Shown in pieces: positions 1-18,800 of a stretch of 64,000 nt of DNA. The stretch comes from Macrostomum hystrix (taxonomy: Eukaryota; Platyhelminthes; Macrostomidae), in assembly GCA_950097015.1 (NCBI GenBank), contig CATNEN010000037.1, positions 3,935,501 through 3,999,500 on the forward strand, written 5' to 3'. Within the stretch, counting starts at the first letter, position 1, and every line of letters starts with the position of its first letter. Made by a program: the position numbers and the translations under genes. The notes under the pieces were generated by a model, which made no database searches, had not been told where the DNA came from, and saw nothing but the letters and a program-made list of their open reading frames with translations.

Positions 1-796
1 TCTCTGATTGGCTGGGCCCTGCAGAACAGAATTACTCTGCGATTCAGGCTTAAAAACTTTATCTGGTGCAGCATAGTCCCAGCATAGTCCTTAGCACACA
101 CTGAGCTGAGCTGAAACTCAAGGCTAGCAGTAGAGAAGCGACCTGCAGGATCCAGTTCAGATCAACAGGCGGTGAGGAGGTGTTTTTGTTGTTGCATTCA
201 ATCAAGACAACCAACCACGCAAGCAAGGGAAAAAGTGAATTGAAGAATAATTAGTACTCGTATTATTTAATTATTGAGAATCATGCAAAATCGTGAGCCT
301 AGAGGATAAAGCGCGTTAGATACCGAAGGGCGTGCCTGCATCCGTAGCCCCCTGACAGTTGAGCAGATCTGATTATGTCGCATCCAAATAGCTCGTATTG
401 AGCTACCTGACACTCGACTCAAGGTCTCAATTATTTCCCAGCGGATACGCTTTGTCTGTCAGCTCTCAAGGTTTCTCTCTAATCAGAATGATTTACTGGC
501 AGCCCAAGCTTATCGGATTTCGCAGCAGCAGCAGCTTCTAGGCATCTGCTATGTAGTGCTACAAAATTTAGTACACTTTTTATTTACTTAAAAAAAGTAA
601 CAAAGGTCTAAAAAAACATTTTTTATGGAGGCTAAAAAAGTTCCACCAGTCTGTGTTAACAGATTGGCCTTCTTAAAATAGATTAACTGGACAGAAATTT
701 ACGTGTGGCTTGGATTGAAATCGACGGCTTTGAGTCTGAGGACAATACTTTGCATTTGATTTAAAACCGAAATAAAAACAAGATAAACTTTCATAA
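1..796. other. Spacer upstream of the GPCR, no gene seen
   Basis: I see no coding region, RNA gene or transposon here. The stretch is mixed-composition DNA with a short A/T-rich part around 560-620. It could hold promoter or 5' UTR sequence for the GPCR that begins at 2134, but no element is distinctive enough to name. Confidence 0.4.
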
Positions 797-1828
797 AGGA
801 TTCCACTGGTCCTGTCATAGAGGATTCAATTTGGTCCCATCATAAAGGATTCCTTTGGTCCCGTAATAGAGGATTCAATTTGGTCCCGTCATAAAAGATT
901 CCACTGGTCCTGTCATAAAGGATTCCACTGGTCCTGTCATAAAGGATTCCACTGGTCCTGTCATAGAGAATTCCTTTGCTCCTGTCATAGAGGATTCCTT
1001 TGGTCCCGTCATAGAGGATTCCTTTGGTCACGTCATAGAGGAATCCTTTGGTCCCGTCATAGAGGATTCCTTTGGTCTCGTCATAGAGGATTCTACTGGT
1101 CCTGTCATAGAGGATTCCTTTGGTCCCGTCATAGAGGATTCTACTGGTCCTGTCATAGAGGATTCCTTTGGTCATATCATAGAGGATTCCTTTGGTCCTG
1201 TCATAGAGGATTCCTTTGCTCCTGTCATAGAGGATTCCTTTGGTCCCGTCATAGAGGATTCCTTTGGTCCCGTCATAGAGGATTCCTTTGGTCATATCAT
1301 AGAGGATTCCTTTGGTCCCTTCATAGAGGATTCCTTTGGTCCCGTCATAAAGGATTCCACTGTTCCTGTCATAAAGGATTCCACTGGTCATGTCATAGAG
1401 GATTCCTTTGGTCCCGTCATAAAGGATTCTACTGGTCCTGTCATAGAGGATTCCACTGGTCCCGTCATAGAGGATTCCATTTGGTCCCGTCATAAAGGAT
1501 TCCACTGTTCCTGTCATAAAGGATTCCACTGGTCCCGTCATAGAGGATTCCATTTGGTCCTGTCATTGAAGATTCCTTAGGTCCTGTCATAGAGGATTCC
1601 TTTGGTCCCGTCATAGAGGATTCTACTGGTCCTGTCATAGAGGATTCCTTTGGTCACGTCATAGAGGATTCCTTTGGTCACGTCATAGAGGATTCTACTG
1701 GTCCTGTCATAGAGGATTCCTTTGGTCCCGTCATAAAGGATTCTACTGGTCCTGTCATAGAGGATTCCTTTGGTCCTGTCATAGAGGATTCCTTTGGTCC
1801 TGTCATAGAGGATTCCACTAGTCAGCCA
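797..1828. repeat. 24-bp minisatellite
   Basis: About 43 imperfect head-to-tail copies of a 24-bp unit containing ggtcccgtcatagagg. The main variation is cctttggt versus ccactggt. The unit is divisible by three and lacks stops on the minus strand, so it gives a spurious repetitive reading frame there. Confidence 0.95.
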
Positions 1829-1879
1829 GATAATTCTGGGGTTCGATCAGATGGATGGGGAAGAACAGAAATGTGATCC

Positions 1880-2110
1880 AAAGACTGTGCACAGCAGTTC
1901 AGTCCATGGACTGGGGAGGCCGCATGCTACCAGGATAAAACAGGTTTTCTTTCTCAGATATTGCTTGTATTCATTTTACACCTGGATGCACTAAAGTAAT
2001 TCGGATTATCAGTCGCTGTTATCAAGAACACAAATTGTTTCTTCTGGGGCCAAGATTCGAACTCCAGACCAATCGGTTATTAGTCCAAAGCTCTAGCCAC
2101 CGACGCACAC
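1880..2110 (-). mobile_element. Old tRNA-derived SINE copy directly upstream of the GPCR start
   Basis: Read on the minus strand, the sequence starts near 2110 with a tRNA-like head. It has an A-box-like ggtggctagagctttgg and a B-box-like ggagttcgaatct. It ends near 1890-1920 with agtccatggactgaactg, which matches the tail of the SINEs at 15482 and 36810. The middle is diverged. Its head abuts the GPCR ATG at 2134, so the transcript leader of that gene may include SINE sequence. Confidence 0.6.
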
Positions 2111-2133
2111 ACCGACTCCTCAGATCTGCAGCG

Positions 2134-11131
<8,998 letters not shown>

Positions 11132-12486
11132 TCAAAATACTTGCTCCATGAAAACTGAAAATCGAGGCTCGCTTTGCTTTCGCACGTTCACTGCTTTTCA
11201 TTTTACTAAAAATGACAAGAGAATTACAGTACTTTAAAGAAATCGCTGTTAACTATGCTTTTACTCATGAAAAAAGTTTATGTTATTAATTCTGAGTGTG
11301 ACAAACAGAGTAAAACTAAATAAATCATAGAAACTCAAGCTAATCGCTTGCTCCAAAAGATAAAAGTTGAAACATTGCTGCTAGCTGATAACAAGAATTG
11401 CCCATATTTCTTTAATATTTCGAGCTACTTTTCTTTTTGATTAAAATCCAGAAATTCAAATGTCCTAATCTGGTTCACTAAAATAATCTATTTATGCTAC
11501 CAACGTCGCTCCGCTACCCACTCCACTCCGCTTCCCACCCAATCCGCTACCCACCTCACTCCGCTACCCACCTCACTCCGCTACCCACCTCACTACGCTA
11601 CCCACCTTATTCTGCTACCCACCTCACTCCACTACCCACCTCACTGCGCAACCCAACCCTCTCCGCATTTTAACTCTAAACTCCGCAACCTACCTACAGG
11701 CTTTGAAACTGACGTTTTCATTGTAATTAAGTTAAATTGTCCTTTCTAAACTAACTAACCGCTTTACGGCACAATTTACCTTTCTTATATTTTGCTTACG
11801 TTTCAAAGTGACAATTTACTCGTTACTAGACGCCTTAGAGTTCATGTTTTTCTTAAACAACTAACTGCTTCTTTTTGTTCTGCACTTCAGACAGCTCCGG
11901 GGTCAATATTGACAAAGAATCTGTCAAAATACTAGCAAATTTTGGAACAATAGTTTAGCAGCTCGTAGTTACTTGGATACCTTACCTGACAGCCGTCAGT
12001 AGAGCTAAAAGAATCGACTAACTCTAAGTGCTTATTACTTCCAGAATTATTGAAAGCCCGGAGATTGCAGTCGGCTGTGCGAGTGGCACTTGAAACTCAA
12101 ACTAGGAATAGGCTGAGAAACAGTGCTCATCCTGCTCAAATTGAAAGATGGACAGATGGACAATAATTAAAATAATTAAAAAACAAAAACTGCCTCGTCG
12201 TGTGTTTTTGCCTGCTGTTTTTGCTTGTTATAATCCGACTTAGTTGGAGATTAGACGCAGACGGGACAAACAATGACATGCCTATTTTTGTGGACAGCAA
12301 TTTCCTCTGCTAGATGAATCCGGTTCCTTTAAGAAACAGATTGCTCAAGCTAGTTATTTGAAACTCACTCCATCAAGCCGACTACGCACACTAAGATGGC
12401 CCCGCCGAACTGAAAAATACAAGACTTGCCCAGCAGCTAAGGTCAGGTGCCAAAGTTATAGCAAAGGTTATCGAAAGGAGTGCAAC
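11132..12486. other. GPCR 3' flank and spacer
   Basis: Starts with the GPCR 3' UTR. AATAAA at 11319-11324 is a candidate polyadenylation signal about 190 nt after the stop. The rest is A/T-rich spacer with the small array at 11508-11690. No gene is supported. Confidence 0.4.
11508..11690. repeat. 17-bp degenerate minisatellite
   Basis: About ten imperfect copies of tccgctacccacctcac, decaying at both ends. Confidence 0.85.
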
Positions 12487-13517
12487 GGATGTCAGTGGAT
12501 ATAACAGGGTGTCAGTGGATATAACAGGGTGTCAGTGGATATAACAGGGTGTCAGTGCATATAACAGGGTGTCAATGGATATAACAGGCTGTCAGATGAT
12601 GCAACAGGCTGTCAGATGATGCAACAGGCTGTCAGATGATGCAGCATGCTTCAGATGATGCAGCATGCTTCAGATGATGCAGCATGCTTCTGATGATGCA
12701 GAATGCTGTCAGATTATGCAGCATGCTGTCAGATAATTCAACAGGGTGTCAGTGGATGCGACAGGCTATCAAATTATGCAACAGGGTGTCAGATAATGCA
12801 TTAGGCTGTCAGATGATGCAACAGGCTGTCAGATAATGCAACAGGGTGTCAGATAATGCATTAGGCTGTCAGATGATGCAACAGGCTGTCAGATAATGCA
12901 ACAGGGTGTCAGTGGATGCGACAGGCTGTCAAATTATGCAACAGGGTGTCAGATAATGCATTAGGCTGTCAGATGATGCAACAGGCTGTCAGATGATGCA
13001 ACAGGGTGTCAGATGATGCAACAGGGTGTCAGATGATGCAACAGGGTGTCAGATAATGCTACAGGGTGTCAGATGATGCTACAGGGTGTCAGATGATGCA
13101 ACAGGCTGTCAGATGATGCAACAGGCTGTCAGATGATGCAACAGGGTGTCAGTGGATGCGAAAGGCTATCAAATTATGCAACAGGGTGTCAGATAATGCA
13201 TTAGGCTGTCAGATGATGCAACAGGCTGTCAGATGATGCAACAGGGTGTCAGATGATGCTACAGGGTGTGAGATGATGCTACAGGGTGTGAGATGATGCT
13301 ACAGGGTGTCAGATGATGCTACAGGGTGTGAGATGATGCTACAGGGTGTCAGATGATGCATCAGGGTGTCAGATGATGCTACAGGGTGTGAGATGATGCT
13401 ACAGGGTGTGAGATGATGCTACAGGGTGTCAGATGATGCTACAGGGTGTGAGATGATGCTACAGGGTGTCAGATGATGCATTAGGCTGTCAGATGGATGA
13501 TGCAACAGGCTGTCAGA
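12487..13517. repeat. 20-bp minisatellite
   Basis: About 50 copies of a 20-bp unit such as gtcagatgatgcaacaggct. Variants (gataat, gtggat, cagggt, ttaggc) recur in blocks, showing nested higher-order amplification. Confidence 0.95.
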
Positions 13518-13538
13518 AAGCGTCAAATATTTTACACT

Positions 13539-14285
13539 CTATTCTGGGGGCTTTGAGATTCCGGCGGTTCGGCCAAATTGAGCGGCTGGTGCGGAGCCAA
13601 CAGCCACCGTGACAGGCACGTAGGCGGCAGCCTGCGAAGCGTGGTCCACAAGCAGAATCTGTTCCGGACTAATTGGCAGGTGATGCAGCATGAGGCTGGG
13701 ATGCTGCAGGACCTCTCTAGGCATGTAGGTGAATTGTCGGCAGTGCAGCGGCGCACCGGCCATTGTCGCCCGCCTGCCAGCGCCGGCGAATACGTCGCAG
13801 TTGCCTACTTTGAAAAGCTGGCCGTGAGCGTCGCCATCTAGCGACTCCTGCAGCCTACGAGTGAATTCTGCGTACCAGAGCCGCACCAAGTAGCCGCAGG
13901 CGGGCAGTTGCATGCGGAACCAGGACCGGTTCTGCTCGTCTAGCAGCAGCAGGTAGCCGCTAGGAATGATTTCATCAAGGCTGTAGAGGCAGCCTGTACT
14001 GCAGCGTCGGCTACTCAAGCTGAACACCTCGTTGAAGGCGCGCATTAGCCGACGCTCGCCGCTTTTGGACACTATCGGCTGTTGCTCTTCGCTGGACTCC
14101 GATTCCGCGGGCACCGAAGGGCACTGCTCGTCCCTGCTCTGCGTCTCATTCTTTCTGGCTACTACAGCGACATTGTTAGGGCCGACTCTGACGCCACTCG
14201 CTGTGCCTGCTTGTTCTTCGGGCTCAAGAAGCAAAGTTTTTTGGCATAAGGAACTGCAACGATTCAACTGATTTTCGCAAGACAT
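13539..14285 (-). CDS. Unrecognised 248-aa protein, single exon
   Basis: An open frame of 248 codons with ATG at 14285 (context aaaATGTCT) and stop at 13539-13541. It is non-repetitive with mixed amino-acid usage, unlike the array-derived frames around it. The N-terminal third (1-75) is Ser/Glu/Gln-rich and probably disordered. The rest looks folded, with aromatic/hydrophobic stretches such as PSGYLLLLDEQNRSWFRMQL and CGYLVRLWYAEFTRRLQE. There is no signal peptide or clear membrane segment. I do not recognise a domain. It lies downstream of the HCN gene on the same strand, but HCN has its own stop at 15834, so this is probably separate. It may be an intronless gene or the last exon of an undetected one. 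Confidence 0.5.
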   Translation of the reverse strand: MSCENQLNRCSSLCQKTLLLEPEEQAGTASGVRVGPNNVAVVARKNETQSRDEQCPSVPAESESSEEQQPIVSKSGERRLMRAFNEVFSLSSRRCSTGCLYSLDEIIPSGYLLLLDEQNRSWFRMQLPACGYLVRLWYAEFTRRLQESLDGDAHGQLFKVGNCDVFAGAGRRATMAGAPLHCRQFTYMPREVLQHPSLMLHHLPISPEQILLVDHASQAAAYVPVTVAVGSAPAAQFGRTAGISKPPE

Positions 14286-14540
14286 TTTTGAAGATTGCGA
14301 TTTACGAGTACTGTGGCTCGTGTTGCGAGCTGGTATGATTGAGCCAAGCCAAATTATATAAAAAATTATTCTTTAGTGGCCTCAAAACCCTAACCATAGA
14401 CAGTGCATGCTGCCCCACTGAGTATAACTGCGCCCGATGAAGAACTAAAAATTCTTCCCTAAACTGACCGTTATACAGCTTGCTCAGCTCAAGGACTTCT
14501 ATATATAGCATCAATATAGGTGCTACATATGGAGGTCCTT

Positions 14541-14987
14541 AGAAGGGGCTGCGAAGCACGGGGTAGAAGGGGCAGCGAAGCACGGGGTAGAAGGGGCAGC
14601 GAAGCACGGGGTAGAAGGGGCAGCGAAGCATGGGGTAGAAGGGGCAGCGAAGCACGGGGTAGAAGGGGCAGCGAAGCACGGGGTAGAAGGGGCAGCGAAG
14701 CATGGGGTAGAAGGGGCAGCGAAGCATGGGGTAGAAGGGGCAGCGAAGCACGGGGTAGAAGGGGCAGCGAAGCACGGGGTAGAAGGGGCAGCGAAGCACG
14801 GGGTAGAAGGGGCAGCGAAGCATGGCGTAGAAGGGGCAGCGAAGCACGGGGTAGAAGGGGCAGCGAAGCGCGGGGTAGAAGGGGCAGCGAAGCACGGGGT
14901 AGAAGGGGCAGCGAAGCACGGGGTAGAAGGGGCAGCGAAGCACGGGGTAGAAGGGGCAGCGAAGCACGGGGTAGAAGGGGCCCCGTG
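14541..14987. repeat. 24-bp minisatellite
   Basis: About 18 copies of a 24-bp unit containing ggggtagaaggggcagcg. It is open in several frames on both strands, none of them believable as a protein. Confidence 0.95.
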
Positions 14988-15481
14988 GGGAAGGGCAGCA
15001 CTGGGGAAAAGAGGGTAATGAAAGAAGGAAACGGAAAATAATGAAACGCAGATGTTGCTACTTTTCTGAACGAGTAGTCAATAGCGATGGTTGATTCTGC
15101 CCAAAATAGCATTGTTTAAAATTTGCACATTTTGCATTTAGAAGAAGCTATTTTTCAGCTAAGTCTTTCATATTTATTAACATTTTATAAAGCGTATTCT
15201 ACTGCTATAAATCAATGATGCATTTTGAAGGTGCGTCTAACACAGGTGGACGTGTTTTGGGAGAAAATTTATAAATTAATCTTAACTGAATTGTAGTAAA
15301 TAGTACAAAAAGGTCTTCAAATTCAAAGCCAACTGTCTTACACCTCACTTTTTATCTAACATGTCACTCGGTGTCTGAAAAGTTTTCGCTTGTCAGCTTC
15401 AATATTTCAAACGTTCGTTGTTTATTGTAGGTAGAAATGTCAATTTATAAAACAGCTTTTATTTTACTGCAACCCCTTCTC
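14988..15481. other. Spacer, no gene seen
   Basis: A/T-rich unique sequence between the 24-bp array and the SINE. It may contain the upstream region of the 248-aa frame. Nothing specific is recognised. Confidence 0.35.
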
Positions 15482-15795
15482 TAGCCTAGTGGTTGGACTA
15501 GCGACTAACGACTCAAAGGTCGGGGGTTCAATTCCCAACTCCACTCGAACAAACTGTGTCCTTCAGTAAGACACTTAACTCTACTTTGCTTGAGTTCACA
15601 CAGCTGTTAATTGGGTACCGGAACTAGCTCGTAGATGGGTTGATTGAGGGGCGTGTGGCGTCCCCCCAGTCCATGGACTGAACAGCCGTACGCAGACTTT
15701 CAGTTGCGCCTCGCAATACCTGCGGCAGTGCTGTCGGCTGCATGTCTGGCCCGATCGGCGCAGGTGAAGTAAACAATTATCAATTATTAATATAC
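15482..15795 (+). mobile_element. tRNA-derived SINE, near full length
   Basis: A tRNA-like head spans about 15482-15545 (A-box-like tagcctagtggttgg, B-box-like gggttcaattcc). The body has gtccttcagtaagacact and tggactgaacagccgtacg. The 3' part has gtgctgtcggctgca, followed by an A/T tail aattatcaattattaat. A second copy with the same order of blocks lies inverted at 36810-37133, which defines the family. It sits just downstream of the HCN stop codon. Confidence 0.8.
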
Positions 15796-15833
15796 TGCGC
15801 TGATTTGTGCTACAAAGACTTGGAGTTATGACT

Positions 15834-18800
15834 TCAAGTTGGCGCCGGCCTACTTCCACCCGGCAACACCTCGCTGAGCCTCGCCGCCTTGGCCTTCAGC
15901 CGCAGACTCAGCTTGAGCTTCTTGCTAGATGCTCTCTTTGTTTCCTGCTGACAGCCGACGCCTCCGAGGCCTTCAGCTTCGATGACAACCGAGTCCACGG
16001 CGTTGACTTCTTCGCCGGCCAGTTCCTCGTCGTCGGCGGCAGCTCTGTCCACAATCTCCTTGACCAGGCTGAGATCCTCTTTGAGGTCCTCCCGGTTGCT
16101 GACCATCTGCGGATTCTGGCCGATCTTGCTCAACCTCTCGGCGGCGACTGACTCCATTGTGCGGCGCATCAGTGGGTAATTGTCCAGCACAGAGAGGAAG
16201 TTGTCTCGCTCCAGCGAGTAGACATTGCAGTAGGTCTCAGCCCGAACACTGGCTACTCGCTTGGCGTTGGTTAGAAGGCAGATTTCTGTGGCAAAAAAGA
16301 GCTGCTCTAACAAATCGTGTGCGGAGTGAGGTGGACGTGGAGTGAGGTTGATGTGGAGTGAGGTTGATTTGGAGTGAGGTTGATGTGGAGTGGGGTTGAT
16401 GTGGAGTGGGGTTGATGTGGAGTGAGGTTGATGTGGAGTCTGTTCGAATAAGTTTAGGAGGAGTGAGGTTGGTGCAGCGTTGGAAGTCGCGTTTCGCTTA
16501 TATTTAATTCACAAATGTGATCACTTATGAAAGCATTGCCCAAGCGTTGAAGTAAATCAGTGTTCAAGTCCTCACCGCCAAAATAGGAGCCATCAGACAG
16601 GCTGGTAGCCACGTCGCCCTCCTTAGTAATGATGTCAACAATGCCCTCCTGGATAAAGTACATTTTAGCACCGATAGTGCCCTCCTTGATGATTAGGTCG
16701 CCTGGCTGGAACACCTCGTATCTGAGCTTGGTGACCACCTCGGATACGAAATCCTGATCGGCGTACGTGAAGAACGGGACCGCAGCAACCAGCGCCCGGC
16801 AGTTGTAGTTGATGATTTGCTGCGGGTGAGGAGTTTGGAAGACTATTTTATATTTTGTACATCATGCGCACTTTACAGGCACGCAGGGCAATGAGACAAT
16901 CTCAAGCTGCTCTCACCTCCCTGAGGCACTCGGACAGCTCGCCTAGGATGTCGTTCTCGTTGAACATCTTGCCCTGATAGCGATGTTCGTAGTAGTTTGC
17001 GATGCGCTGGCGCAGCGCTCTGGGCAGCTTCCTGTACGCCATGTACTCTTCCACCTGCTTGAACTGAGAAGTTTCCAGCATGCTTTCCAATGGTTCTAGT
17101 TAAAACGCTGTTTTTGAAATTTGCGCGTGAACTTTAGGACTGTTGGTTCTATTTCGCAAATTTTCCGGCTTTATAATTTTCCGGGTTTGTGTTTTTCCGT
17201 AATTCCGTATTAACGTAATTATGCGGAATTGTTTTAGGGTGAACTGAAACACTGCGTTAGTAAAAATGCACAAATCGTTTCTTCATGGCTGGGATTCGAT
17301 AACTCTAGACCTGTTTCATAGGCCTCTACTGGCTCAGTAGTCTATTTAGCAAGCAAGTGCTAAAATTCGTACCTTCTCGCGATAGAGCCGCTTTGAAGTG
17401 TCGAAGCTTTGAATCAGGGCGGCGGAATGGCCGACAAACAGGGCATAACACGTAGCGCCAGTCATCATGCTCACTATGGTGATCCACGCCTCGCTCAGGC
17501 TGGTTGGCGGGTGCTGGCCATAGCCAATGCTCAGCATGTGGCTCATGGCTTTAAACAGGGCCCAGGTGTACTGCCGGAACCAGTGCGCGTCCTGCGGGAC
17601 GGCGGGCCGGAATATTTGCGTTAATCGTATCCTCAGTAGTCTGAGGTGTTGCTTCTTCTCTCTCCTCTCTTTCCTTAACCCTCTATGTCCTCTCAATTCT
17701 TCTCTTGTGCCCTCTCTTCTCACCTCTTCTCTCCTGCCACCCCTTCTCTCCTGCCACCCCTTCTCTCCTGCCACCCCTTCTCTCCTGCCACCCCTTCTCT
17801 CCTGCCACCTCTTCTCTCCTGCCACCCCTTCTCTCCTGCCACCCCTTCTCTCCTGCCACCTTTTCTCTCCTGTCATCTCTTCTCTCCTGTCATCTCTTCT
17901 CTCCTGTCATCTCTTCTCTCCTGTCATCTCTTCTCTCTCTCCTGTGACCTCTTCTCTCCTTTCATCTCTTCTCTCCTTTCATCTCTTCTCTCCTGTCATC
18001 TCTTCTCTCCTCTCACCCCTTCTCTCCTGTCATCTCTTCTCTCCTTTCATATCTTATCTCCTTTCATCTCTTCTCTCCTTTCATCTCTTCTCTCCTTTCA
18101 TCTCTTCTCTCCTTTCATCTCTTCTCTCCTTTCATCTCTTCTCTCCTTTCATCTCTTCTCTCCTGTCATCTCTTCTCTCCTGTCATCTCTTCTCTCCTGT
18201 CATCTCTTCTCTCCTTTCATCTCTTCTCTCCTCTCACCCCTTCTCTCCTGCCACCTCTTCTCTCCTGCCACCTCTTCTCTCCTCTCATCCCTTCTCTACT
18301 ATCACCCCTTCTCTCCTTTCATCTCTTCTCTCCTGTCATATCTTCTCTCCTGTGACCCCTTCTCTCCTGTCATCTCCTCTCTTCTGTCATCTCTCTCTTC
18401 TCACTTCCTCTCCCCTGTCACCATTTCCCCGCTCTTCCCTCTTCCCAAGTTACAGCAGGACGAACTCTCACCTGGATATTGAGCTTCCTAACCCACGAGT
18501 CCTTGGGAAAATCCTGTATTGCTGGCACCAGAAACTGCAGGCAGCCGTTCCAGTGTGCCAGGAGAAGCATCAGGCACACCAGATTCACCACTCGGATGAA
18601 GATGGAGGCTATGTTCAGCAGCTGGATTTAATTTGATTGGTTCGAGCTCTCAACTCTTATACTTTTACGATCTAGCTGATTTAAAATCTGGTTTTAGAAA
18701 TATTAAGTGAGATTCAGAAGAATCGACCCGGACAAAGAGGTGTCCAAAAATCTTGGATCCGGATGATGTGGCACTAGAAAAAGTGTGGGGATGTAGGCGA

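Noticed and set aside
13539-14285. C-terminal exon of HCN
   Set aside because: The HCN frame has its own stop at 15834 after a normal C-terminus, and this frame has its own ATG.
15482-15550. A tRNA gene
   Set aside because: A- and B-box-like sequences are present, but the fold is imperfect and the downstream body matches the SINE at 36810, so it is a SINE head.
17527-18636. A 369-codon plus-strand frame rich in [10 protein letters not shown]
   Set aside because: A 17-bp pyrimidine repeat in an HCN intron, antisense to the gene.
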